Positions 1 through 8,919 of a stretch of 46,496 nucleotides of DNA are shown here, one piece after another. Within the stretch, counting starts at the first letter, position 1. The number at the start of each line of letters is the position of its first letter. The position numbers and the translations under genes were made by a program. Origin of the DNA: Streptomyces muensis (lineage in GTDB: Bacteria > Actinomycetota > Actinomycetes > Streptomycetales > Streptomycetaceae); contig NZ_JAKEIP010000042.1 in the NCBI RefSeq assembly GCF_021474425.1, forward strand, positions 1 through 46,496, read 5' to 3'. The notes beneath the pieces were generated by a model. That model saw only the letters and a program-made list of their open reading frames with translations, was not told the DNA's origin and ran no database searches.

Positions 1-3000
1 GCGGGGGAGCCGGGCGGGTCGGAGGGATCTGAAGGGCCGTCGGCGGGAGCGGCCTCGGCAGGAGCGGTTGCGGTAGGAACGGTTGCGGCAGGAACGGTCT
101 CGGCACGAACAACCACCGAACGAACAGCGTCCGCGCGAATAACCTCCGCACCGGCCGCCACCCCCGGCCCTCACCTGCTCACCCTGTCGGCCCGCAGTTC
201 CGACGCCCTGCGCGAGGCCGTCGCCGACCTGGCCGCTCATGTCCGTGCGCACCCGGACGCCCACGAGGCGGACATCTGCGCCGCCGTGAACACCGCGCGC
301 GACGACGGTCCCTATCGGCTCGCCGTCGTCGCAGAGGGCGACCTGGCGGACCGTCTCGACGCCGCCCGCACGGCCACGGCGGGCCTCACTCCCGTCCGGT
401 CCCGCCCACGCACGGTGTTCCTCCTGCCGGGCCAGGGCGCCCAGCGACCCGGCCAAGGACGCGACCTGTACCGGTCGGCGCCGGTGTTCCGGGAGGTCCT
501 GGACGAGGCCTCGTCGCTGACAGGTCCCATTCGTGGGCGGTCGCTCGCCGAGTGGTCCCTGGACCCCCGGACGGATCCCGGAGAGTTGGCCAGGACCGAG
601 GTGGCGCAGCCGCTGCTCGTCACCTTCGGCGTGGGGCTCGCCCGGCAGCTGGCGGAGTGGGGAGTGTCGGTCGACGCCGTAGCCGGGCACAGCGTGGGCG
701 AGATCGCGGCCGCGTGCGTGGCCGGTGCGTTGACCCTGGACGAGGCGGTGGGGTTCGCCGCGGAACGCGGACGGCTGGTGGCCGAACTGGCCCGCCCCGG
801 AGCCATGGCCGCGGTCCGGGGCGACGAGGACACCGTCGCCGGGCTCGTCTCCGCGTCCGACGGCGCGCTGGGCGTCGCCGCCGTCAACGGGCCCGGGCAG
901 GTGGTGATCTCGGGCGACGAGGACGCCGTCGACCGCGCGCTCGCGGAGCTGACGAGCCGCGGCGTGGCCGTACGCAGGCTCCGCGTGTCCCATGCCTTCC
1001 ACTCACCGCTGCTGGAGCCGGTCTTCGATCCGCTGCGGGACGCCGCGAAGGCCCTGACCGTCAGACCGGCGGCCGTTCCGATGCTGAGCACGGTCACCGG
1101 CGCATGGCGGCCCGGCCTCACGCCCGACTACTGGCAGGCACATGCCGTACGGCCCGTGCGCTTCGGTGCGGCTGTCGCGAAGCTGCTGGAGGAGGGCTAC
1201 GACACGTTCGTCGAGCTCGGACCCGGGAACAGCCTCGGCGGGGCCGTCCGCGCGGTCGCGAGCGCTCAAGGTGCCGTGGACACGGCGGTGTTGGCGGCAG
1301 GGCTCTCAGCGCCGGGCAGTGACGCGGAGCCCTCGGGAGCACGGGCGCTGCTGGAAACGGCGGGCCGGCTGTGGACACGCGGCGCGGCCCTGAACCGGGC
1401 GACCCTGAACCGAGCCGCGCTGGACCTGACCACCCGCTCTGCTGTCCGCCCGAGGGTGCCGGTACCGACGTACCCGTTCCAGCGCACCCGCCACTGGCCG
1501 CGCAAGCCCGGCACGACGCCCCTGATGCGCCGGCTCGACTGGGCGGCCGCACCGCTCACGCCCGCGGAGGGACCCCGCGTGGTCCGGCTGATCGGTGCCG
1601 ACCGGCAACTCGGCCAGGCCCTGGCCGAACGGCTCACCGGCCGTGGAGTGACGGTTCTTGGGGACGACCGCGCGCATGACCCGGGCAGTCCGGCGTCGGC
1701 GGACACCGTGGTGTGGCTGGGCGGAGACGGGGACGCCGGAGCAGACGGACGGCAGGTCCCGGGCACCGGCGCAGAAGGACGGCAGGCCCCGGCCTCCGCG
1801 ACAGCCTCTCTGCGCCACGTACTCGACCTCCTCCCCACCCACTGCTCCCGACTGCTGGCGGTCACCGAGGACGCGTACGTCACCGGCGCCTCGCCAGAAC
1901 GGCCGCGCCCCGCCCGGGCACTCCTCCACGGCTTCGCACTCGCACTCCCGGACGAGCACCCAGGGCTCGCCGCCCGCAGTGTGGACCTGTCCTCCCACGA
2001 CCCGCTCGACGCTCGGGTCGACGCCCTGGAACGGGAGTTGTACTCGGCACACGAGACAGGCGCCGAGGGCGTGGTGGCCTGGCGCGCGGGGCGCAGGCTC
2101 GGCCGTACGCCGGTCGAAGCGGCGGACGCCTCGACGCCGCCCGCCGACCTGCCGCCGGACGGCACCTACCTGATCACCGGCGGCGCCGGTGCGCTCGGCT
2201 CCGCAGTCGCCCGTGACCTGGCCGACCGTGGCGCATGCGAACTGATCCTGACCGGACGTTCCGCAACCGTCCCCGACGAACTCCTTGCCGACCTGCGTGC
2301 CCGGGGCGCCCGCGCCCGCTACCACGCGGCCGACGTGTCCGACGAAGCCGCCGTGGACGCCCTGTTCGCGTCCCTGCCGCCGCTGGACGGGATCTTCCAC
2401 GCCGCGGGCACGGTCCGGCCCGGCACCCTCCGCGCCAAGACCGACGACGAGATCGAGCAGGTGCTCGCCGCGAAGGTACGGGGCACCCTGGTGCTCGCCG
2501 CGGCCATGGACCGCCACGGCCAGGAACCTGCCGTACGCGTCGCCTTCTCGTCCGTGGCCTCGGCGCTGCCCGGTCTCGCAGGCGCGCTCGGCGACTACGC
2601 GGCGGCCAACGCCTTCCTCGACGCCTTCGCCGCCGCCGAGCGCTTGGCCGGCCGGCCCTGGCAGTCGATCGGCTTCGGTCCCGTCGCCGACGCGGGACTG
2701 GCTGCCGGGACGTCGGCCGAGACCCGGCTGCGCGGCCACGGACTGAGCCCCATGAGCACGCGTGCCGCCATCACGGGGCTGCGCGCGGCCGTGGCCACCG
2801 GCGCCGCGCACGTGCTGGTCCGTACGCCGCCTCATCCGGCTCGGACGCCCCGGTCCGTGAAGGAGGGCGAGAGTTCCGTAGCGGCGGCAGCCCTTCCGGG
2901 CCTTCCGGCTGACGCCTCGTCGCCCGCGGCCCGGCTCGCACCGGCCCAGGCCACCACCCCAGTGACCGACCCGGCCCGCACCGCCGACCTGGTCCGCCAC

Positions 3001-6000
3001 CTGCTGGCCGAGGCCCTGCACCGGGCCTCCGACGACATCGGCGACGACGAACAGTTCCTCGCCCTCGGGCTGGACTCGCTGACCGCCGTCGACCTGGCCC
3101 GCCGCCTGGAGACAGAACTCGGGCTGCCGCTGCCCGCCACCCTGCTCTTCGAGTACCGCACGATCGGCGAACTGACCGCCTACCTCGGTACACAGAGCCC
3201 GCGGCCGTCCCCTCCGCCGGCCGCCACCACCGAGCACCGCACCCCGGCGCACACCCCGTACCCCCTCACCCGCCTCCAGCGCGCCTTCCTCACCACCGAG
3301 GCGCTGTACGAAGGCGTCACCGCGTACGGCTATCTCCGCCAGACCGTCCACGGCCCCCTCGACCCCGACCTCCTCGGCCGCGCACTCGCCCACCTCGCCG
3401 CCCGCCACCCCATGCTCCGCCTGCGGATCACCGGGGACGGCACACCGCCGAGCCAGTACACCGCGCCCGCCGAGCCCACCGACCGGGCGCCCCGCTGGTA
3501 CTCGGTCCACGAGTCCGACGCCACCACGGCATCCCTGTCGGACCTCGAACAGCGGCTGTACAACCGGCCGTTCGACCTGACCGCCGAGGACCCGGCCCGC
3601 GCCGTCCTTGTCCGCGACCGGCAGAACCCGCACCTCGCTCACCTGCTGCTGGTCGTCCACCACAGCGCCGCGGACGGCTTCAGCCTCAAGGTGCTGTGCG
3701 AGGAACTCTGGCGGCTCTACACCGATCTCGCCCATGGCCGGACCTCTCAACTCGCCGCACCCAGGGCCGAGTTCATCGACTACGCCGAACTGACCGCCGC
3801 GGGCCGGCAGTCCCCAGCCTTCACCCGGGACCAGCGGTACTGGCGTGACCGCATCGCGCAGCACACCGCCGTGGTCACGGCCGGGGCACTGCCGTACGAC
3901 GGCGACCCGGAAGCACTCCCGGTGCCTCCGCTCACCCACCACCACACGACCGTCGACACTGCGCTCACCGACGCGCTGCGCGCGGTGGCCGCCCGCCACG
4001 AGGTCTCCCTCTTCCACCTGCTCCTCGCGGTGTACGGCCGTTGCCTGGCCCGCTGGGGCGGACAGCGGGCCATCGCCGTGAACGTGGCCCGCGCCCGACG
4101 TGAGGCTCCCCTGCCCGGGATCGACCGGCTCGTGGGCCCGCTCGCCGACACGCTGCCCGTGTTCGCGACCGTCGACCCCGACGAGCCGGTTCCCGTGCTG
4201 GCCCGGCGGCTGCGGCGGATCTGGCATGAGGCGGAGTCCCACGCGACGCTCGCCAGCCCCGACATCGCCGCGCTGCTGCCCACCACCGGCCCCGCCCCGC
4301 GTACGGTCGCCCCGGCCGGGTTCAGCTTCGCCCGCTTCCCCGTGCGCCACGGCCGGGACTGGCCGGTCACCGTGACCCCGACCGCGGCGGCCACCGCCTC
4401 CGCCGCGACCCGGCTCGGACTGCTGTGCTGGGAAGCGGACGCGACCCTGCACTTTTCCTGGAACCACCCCGCGCACCTCTTCCGACGCGAGACCGTCGAA
4501 CGCCTGGCGGGGGAGTACGTCGAGGAACTGCGGGCAGTGACCGGTCAGTTCACCACCCTTCCCTCGCAGCACGACAGCGACGGAGGCATCGTCGACCGCC
4601 TCCGTGCCCGCTTCCGAGCCGCACCGCAGACCGTGGCGGTGGACACCGGCCGTACCACGCTCACCTACGCCGAACTCGACGCCGCCTCCGGCACGCTCGC
4701 GTCCCGACTGCGAGCGAGCGGCGTACGCCCCGGCGACCTGGTCGGCCTGCTGACCGAACCGGGCGCGGACACCGTCGTCGGCGTCGTGGGCATCCTCCGG
4801 GCGGGCGCGGGATGGGTACCTCTGGACGCCACCCATCCCCTGGCCCGCGTACGCGACCAGGTGACACGCACCGGCGTCGGCGTGGTCGTCTGCCACACCG
4901 CGACACACGAGGCGGTCACCGCGCTGGACGGGATCACGCCGGTCGCGCTCGACGACCGGACGTCCGCCTCGCCGGTCCCGAACGAGGTGACGTCGCCCGC
5001 CGATCCGGACGCCATCGCCTACGTCATCTTCACATCGGGCTCGACGGGCCGCCCCAAGGCCGTCCCGATCACCCACCGGTCGATGCTCAACTACCTCGAC
5101 TGGGCACTGACCGCCTTCGGCTACCGCCCCGGTGACCGCCTCGCGCAGACGGCGTCCGTCTGCTTCGACGCCTCCGTGCGCCAGCTGCTGGCACCGCTGC
5201 TGGCCGGTGCCACCGTCCACACCCTCACCCGGGACCTCCTGCGCGACCCCGAGGCCCTCCTGGACCGGATCGTCGACGACCGGATCACGGTGTGGAGCTC
5301 GGTGCCGACGCTGTGGGAGCGGCTCCTGACCGCCGCCGAGACCCGCGCGAGGCGGGACGGGACACCACCGGACCTGTCGGCGCTGCGCTGGGTCCATGTC
5401 GGCGGCGAGGCACTGCCCGCCGCGCACGTGCGGCGCTGGTTCGACCTGCTCGACGGACGCGGGGGACCGGAGCACCGGATCTCCAACCTCTACGGGCCCA
5501 CCGAGTCCACCATCAACGCCACCTGCCATGTCATCGAAAGCCGTCCGGCCGACGACGTACGACAGCTGCCCATCGGCCGGCCGGTGGCCGGCACCGAACT
5601 GGCCGTCGTCACCGACGACGGGCGTCCCTGCGCGCCCGGTGAGCCCGGTGAACTGCTCATCGCCGGTGTCGGGTTGACCCCCGGCTACCTGGGCGAGCCG
5701 CAGCTCACCGCGCGGGCCTTCGTCGAGCGCGACGGGCGACGCTGGTACCGCAGCGGCGATCGGGTCCGCCGGTCGCCGGACGGGGTAGTGGAGTTCCTCG
5801 GCCGCCTCGACGACCAGGTCAAGGTCCGCGGCCACCGGGTGGAACTCGGCGAGGTCGAGGCCGCGCTGCTCACCCACCCGGACGTCGCCCGCGCCGCCGT
5901 ACTGCTCGTCGAGGGACGCCTGGTGGCGTACGTCGAGCCCCGTTCCGGCTCGGCGGAGCCGGACGCACGCGCGATACGCGCCTTCCTGTCCCGCGTGCTG

Positions 6001-8919
6001 CCGCCCTACATGCTGCCCGGACGCATCCGCTCGATCCCGGTGATCCCGCTGACCGGCACGGGCAAGATCGACCGCGCTCTGCTGGCCTCCGAGCCCGATC
6101 CTGAACCCTCCGGACCCTCCGAGCCTCATCCCGAAGCTTCCGAGCCCCACCCCGAGCCCTCGCACTCCGGCCCCGGAACTCCGCCCGCCACCCCGACCGA
6201 GCGCACCCTGGCCCGTATCTGGTCGGCCCTGCTGGACGTACCGGACGTGACCCGCGAGGACGACTTCTTCGGGCTCGGCGGTGACTCCATCATGGTGCTG
6301 GAACTCTTCGCCCGCCTGCGCGAGGAACTGCCCGCGGTCCCACGGCCGACCACCGTCTACACCCACCGCACCCTCAGCGCCCTCGCGGCTGCCGTCGACA
6401 CCGCGGCCACCGACGTCCCGCCGGACCCGCACCCCGGCCCCGCCCCGGCGCAGTCCCAGGCGCCCTACCCCCTCACGCCCTCCCAGCGGGGCTTCCTGCT
6501 CGCCGAGACGATCAACCCGGAGGCGGGCTCGGGCTGGCTCGCCCGGTTCCGGTTGACCGGTCCGCTGCGCCACGACGTCCTCCAGCGTGCCGTGGACGTC
6601 CTGGTGACCCGTCATCCGATGCTGCGCACCCTCTTCCCGGCGGGCACCCGTCCGCCCGTCCAGCAGGAACTGCCGGACTCGTTGCGGCTGCCCGTGGAGA
6701 CAGAGACCCTCTCGGATCCCGAGCTGCTGGAGCGGCGGATCGCCGAGGAGGCGCAGCGCCGACTGGAGCCCTGGGCCTGGCCGTTGCTCCGGCTGAGGCT
6801 GTTCACCCTGGCACCCGGCGAGCACGTGCTCCTCGTCCACGCGCACCACCTCATCGGCGACGGCTACAGCGCCGCCCTCCTCGCCGGGGAACTGCTCACC
6901 GCCTACGACCGCCTCGACCGAGGTCTGCCCCACGGCCTGCCGCCGCTCGACAGCACCTTCCGTGACCACGTCACCCACTCCGCCGTACGACCGCGCCCGC
7001 ACGGTCCCGAGGCCGACGCGTACCGCGCCCGACTCCGCGCGCCCTACACGCCGCCCGCGTTGCGCCGACCGGCCGACCCGAGCACCGACTCCGACCCGGC
7101 CACCGACTCCCCACGGGCGTTCCACACCAGGGGCTTCACCCTGGACCCCGCCACGACCACCGCACTGCGCCGACTCGCCCGAGCCGCCCACCGCACCCTG
7201 TACGCACCGCTCCTCACCGGGTACTACCGGGCACTCGCACAACTCACCGGACAGCGCGACCTCATGCTCGGTCTCGCCGTCACCGGACGCGAGGAGTCCA
7301 CGGCGGACGCACATCGGGTATTCGGCCCGTTCGCGGAGGCGGTGACACTGCGCCCCACGCTGCCCACGGACAACGGGGGCCAACCGGCCGCCTTCGAGGA
7401 CGACTTGCGGCGTCTGTCGGTCGAGGCCGATCTGGCACGGGCCGAAGGCCCCAGCGATGTGCGCACGGCTGCGGGACTGCCGTGTCACGCCCAGTTCTTC
7501 TTCACCTTCCTCGACTTCACCTCCCTGGGCTTCGAGTCGGGCGGCACCCTGTCGCTTCGGCCCGACGAGTCCGACACCTCCCTCGCCCCGCCGCCGCTGG
7601 GCACCGACGTCTTCCTGGCCGTGCGTCCGGTGGCGGACGGCGAGGGCCTGCGCGTCACCGTACGGGCCTCGGCGGCCGCCCTCACCTCCACTGAAGTGGC
7701 CGGATTCGCAGGGGAGTTGGAGAGGGAGTTGCGGGAAGCCGTTCGCGGTCCCGTCGGCCGCCGCCGCCCTCGGCTCGACGCCGCGCTGGTCGGATACCTG
7801 CCCGCGCCCCACCACCTCGCCGCCCTGGCAGGACTCCCGCACGACACTCCCGGCCTCGGCCGTGAGCAGATCCGCTCGCTCCTCTTCCCGGACGGTCGTG
7901 CCCGTCTGCTGGAGGAGACCGGGACCCCGTTGGGGAACTCCGGGTTCGTCGCCCTCCCGCTCTTCGCCGACGAGCTGGCCCCGGCCGGCGATCTGGCGGC
8001 CCGCACCGCCCGCGCCGTCGAGCACGCCGCCTCGCTGGGCGCCCGCTGTGTCTCGCTCGCGGGCATGATCCCGTCGCTCACCGGCTACGGCTATGACGTC
8101 CTGCGTGAGACGACGTCCGGCGTGGCGCTCACCACCGGACACGCCTCGACGACCGTCGCCGTCGTCAAGACCGTCGGCGTCGCGCTCGCGGCGACCGGCC
8201 GCCGCCTCGACGAGCTGACCCTGGCGGTCGTCGGCTGCGGTTCGATCGGCGTCTCGTCCCTACGGCTGCTGCTGGCGACCGCGCCCTCTCCGCCGGCCCG
8301 ACTGCTGCTCTGCGACCTGCCCGGAGGCGCCGCGCGGCTCGAACGGCTGGCCGCGGAGCTGTCGTCCGGGCATCCGGGGATGCCGGTCGAGGTCGTCGAG
8401 TCCGGGCAGACCCTGCCCGCCGCCGTCTACGGGGCCGACGTCATCGTCACCGCCGTCAGCGGGGCGACGCGTCTCCTGGACGTGGACCGGCTGCGCCCCG
8501 GCACGATCGTGGTCGACGACTCCTTCCCGCACTGCTTCGACACCGCGAGCGCACTGGACCGTATGAGTCGCGAGCAGGACGTGCTGGTCGTCGGAGGCGG
8601 CCTGCTGGCCCTCGACCGGACCGGGACCCGGCTCGGCGAGGACCTGCCTGCCGTGGCGAGCGCGGGCTTCGCGCTACGGCCGCCCGGGATCGAGGGCACC
8701 TTGGCCTCGTGCCGACTGGAGTCACTGCTCCACGCCCACCTCAGGAGTTCCGGCCCGCCCGCGCGCGAACTGCCCCTGACGCATGGCCTCGTCGACCTGC
8801 CCGGCGCCCTCGCGCACTGGGACGCGGTGGAGGCCGCCGGGATCCGGCCCGCGCCGCTGCACCTGCTCGACCGGGTCATCCGCCCGGGCGCCACCCCAGC
8901 GCCGGACCGAGCCCGGTAG
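1..8919 (+). CDS. Hybrid PKS/NRPS (5' partial): AT-KR-ACP-C-A-PCP-C-acyl-ACP-reductase-like domain
   Basis: The frame is open from base 1, so the gene starts upstream and the first KS is probably outside the window. Residues are counted from base 1. A KS-AT linker is followed by AT at about 137-430 (GHSVGE at bases 685-702; HAFH at 991-1002, the malonyl-CoA signature). KR spans about 720-915 (LITGGAGALG; Tyr in DYAAAN), with no DH or ER. The ACP has GLDSL (Ser 1026). C1 is about 1087-1510 (HHSAADG). A is about 1530-2030 (YVIFTSGSTG, NLYGPTE). The PCP has GGDSI (Ser 2096). C2 is about 2155-2580 (HHLIGDG). The last 370 residues resemble cyanobacterial acyl-ACP reductase: TTGHAS, Rossmann loop GCGSIG, and Cys 2904 at the catalytic-Cys position. 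There is no thioesterase. The order suggests a ketide plus one amino acid, released reductively. The 3' end overlaps the opposite-strand oxidoreductase gene by 44 bp. Confidence 0.93.
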   Translation, partial: AGEPGGSEGSEGPSAGAASAGAVAVGTVAAGTVSARTTTERTASARITSAPAATPGPHLLTLSARSSDALREAVADLAAHVRAHPDAHEADICAAVNTARDDGPYRLAVVAEGDLADRLDAARTATAGLTPVRSRPRTVFLLPGQGAQRPGQGRDLYRSAPVFREVLDEASSLTGPIRGRSLAEWSLDPRTDPGELARTEVAQPLLVTFGVGLARQLAEWGVSVDAVAGHSVGEIAAACVAGALTLDEAVGFAAERGRLVAELARPGAMAAVRGDEDTVAGLVSASDGALGVAAVNGPGQVVISGDEDAVDRALAELTSRGVAVRRLRVSHAFHSPLLEPVFDPLRDAAKALTVRPAAVPMLSTVTGAWRPGLTPDYWQAHAVRPVRFGAAVAKLLEEGYDTFVELGPGNSLGGAVRAVASAQGAVDTAVLAAGLSAPGSDAEPSGARALLETAGRLWTRGAALNRATLNRAALDLTTRSAVRPRVPVPTYPFQRTRHWPRKPGTTPLMRRLDWAAAPLTPAEGPRVVRLIGADRQLGQALAERLTGRGVTVLGDDRAHDPGSPASADTVVWLGGDGDAGADGRQVPGTGAEGRQAPASATASLRHVLDLLPTHCSRLLAVTEDAYVTGASPERPRPARALLHGFALALPDEHPGLAARSVDLSSHDPLDARVDALERELYSAHETGAEGVVAWRAGRRLGRTPVEAADASTPPADLPPDGTYLITGGAGALGSAVARDLADRGACELILTGRSATVPDELLADLRARGARARYHAADVSDEAAVDALFASLPPLDGIFHAAGTVRPGTLRAKTDDEIEQVLAAKVRGTLVLAAAMDRHGQEPAVRVAFSSVASALPGLAGALGDYAAANAFLDAFAAAERLAGRPWQSIGFGPVADAGLAAGTSAETRLRGHGLSPMSTRAAITGLRAAVATGAAHVLVRTPPHPARTPRSVKEGESSVAAAALPGLPADASSPAARLAPAQATTPVTDPARTADLVRHLLAEALHRASDDIGDDEQFLALGLDSLTAVDLARRLETELGLPLPATLLFEYRTIGELTAYLGTQSPRPSPPPAATTEHRTPAHTPYPLTRLQRAFLTTEALYEGVTAYGYLRQTVHGPLDPDLLGRALAHLAARHPMLRLRITGDGTPPSQYTAPAEPTDRAPRWYSVHESDATTASLSDLEQRLYNRPFDLTAEDPARAVLVRDRQNPHLAHLLLVVHHSAADGFSLKVLCEELWRLYTDLAHGRTSQLAAPRAEFIDYAELTAAGRQSPAFTRDQRYWRDRIAQHTAVVTAGALPYDGDPEALPVPPLTHHHTTVDTALTDALRAVAARHEVSLFHLLLAVYGRCLARWGGQRAIAVNVARARREAPLPGIDRLVGPLADTLPVFATVDPDEPVPVLARRLRRIWHEAESHATLASPDIAALLPTTGPAPRTVAPAGFSFARFPVRHGRDWPVTVTPTAAATASAATRLGLLCWEADATLHFSWNHPAHLFRRETVERLAGEYVEELRAVTGQFTTLPSQHDSDGGIVDRLRARFRAAPQTVAVDTGRTTLTYAELDAASGTLASRLRASGVRPGDLVGLLTEPGADTVVGVVGILRAGAGWVPLDATHPLARVRDQVTRTGVGVVVCHTATHEAVTALDGITPVALDDRTSASPVPNEVTSPADPDAIAYVIFTSGSTGRPKAVPITHRSMLNYLDWALTAFGYRPGDRLAQTASVCFDASVRQLLAPLLAGATVHTLTRDLLRDPEALLDRIVDDRITVWSSVPTLWERLLTAAETRARRDGTPPDLSALRWVHVGGEALPAAHVRRWFDLLDGRGGPEHRISNLYGPTESTINATCHVIESRPADDVRQLPIGRPVAGTELAVVTDDGRPCAPGEPGELLIAGVGLTPGYLGEPQLTARAFVERDGRRWYRSGDRVRRSPDGVVEFLGRLDDQVKVRGHRVELGEVEAALLTHPDVARAAVLLVEGRLVAYVEPRSGSAEPDARAIRAFLSRVLPPYMLPGRIRSIPVIPLTGTGKIDRALLASEPDPEPSGPSEPHPEASEPHPEPSHSGPGTPPATPTERTLARIWSALLDVPDVTREDDFFGLGGDSIMVLELFARLREELPAVPRPTTVYTHRTLSALAAAVDTAATDVPPDPHPGPAPAQSQAPYPLTPSQRGFLLAETINPEAGSGWLARFRLTGPLRHDVLQRAVDVLVTRHPMLRTLFPAGTRPPVQQELPDSLRLPVETETLSDPELLERRIAEEAQRRLEPWAWPLLRLRLFTLAPGEHVLLVHAHHLIGDGYSAALLAGELLTAYDRLDRGLPHGLPPLDSTFRDHVTHSAVRPRPHGPEADAYRARLRAPYTPPALRRPADPSTDSDPATDSPRAFHTRGFTLDPATTTALRRLARAAHRTLYAPLLTGYYRALAQLTGQRDLMLGLAVTGREESTADAHRVFGPFAEAVTLRPTLPTDNGGQPAAFEDDLRRLSVEADLARAEGPSDVRTAAGLPCHAQFFFTFLDFTSLGFESGGTLSLRPDESDTSLAPPPLGTDVFLAVRPVADGEGLRVTVRASAAALTSTEVAGFAGELERELREAVRGPVGRRRPRLDAALVGYLPAPHHLAALAGLPHDTPGLGREQIRSLLFPDGRARLLEETGTPLGNSGFVALPLFADELAPAGDLAARTARAVEHAASLGARCVSLAGMIPSLTGYGYDVLRETTSGVALTTGHASTTVAVVKTVGVALAATGRRLDELTLAVVGCGSIGVSSLRLLLATAPSPPARLLLCDLPGGAARLERLAAELSSGHPGMPVEVVESGQTLPAAVYGADVIVTAVSGATRLLDVDRLRPGTIVVDDSFPHCFDTASALDRMSREQDVLVVGGGLLALDRTGTRLGEDLPAVASAGFALRPPGIEGTLASCRLESLLHAHLRSSGPPARELPLTHGLVDLPGALAHWDAVEAAGIRPAPLHLLDRVIRPGATPAPDRAR
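52..111 (+). repeat. Four imperfect in-frame 15-nt repeats in the KS-AT linker
   Basis: Units at 52-66, 67-81, 82-96 and 97-111 share the pattern GYYKCGGYAGGAACG with few differences. Each encodes five residues: ASAGA, VAVGT, VAAGT, VSART. They sit in the Ala/Gly/Thr-rich linker just before the AT domain. Being a multiple of three, they look like slippage-expanded linker sequence with no effect on frame. Confidence 0.7.
7786..8916 (+). other. Acyl-ACP reductase (AAR)-like C-terminal domain of the megasynthase
   Basis: This sub-region starts at LVGYLP. It lines up by eye with the aldehyde-forming acyl-ACP reductase of cyanobacteria: (F)GLIGHL versus LVGYLP; LGGFTS versus LAGMIPS; RFTTGNTHTAYV versus ALTTGHASTTVAVV; VVGATGDIGS versus VVGCGSIGVSS (nucleotide-binding loop, bases 8227-8256). 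FACFAEAMLLE falls opposite ASCRLESLLHA, whose Cys codon is 8710-8712, matching the Cys that forms the acyl-enzyme in the cyanobacterial protein. The free-standing enzyme has about 340 residues; this segment has about 370. It differs from NRPS thioester-reductase domains, which carry GxTGFLG and YxxxK as in the reductase at 44072. The comparison was made from memory, without an alignment program. Confidence 0.75.

Noticed and set aside
1306..8142. 2278-codon open frame antisense to the first megasynthase
   Set aside because: A GC-rich shadow: composition is Gly/Arg/Gln/Val-rich without domains, and the sense frame is fully explained by PKS/NRPS domains.
7786..8919. Ornithine cyclodeaminase or shikimate dehydrogenase identity for the megasynthase C-terminus
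   Set aside because: The Rossmann loop alone would allow these, but the TTGHAS segment, LAGMIPS and the Cys-containing ASCRLESLLHA follow the acyl-ACP reductase order instead.
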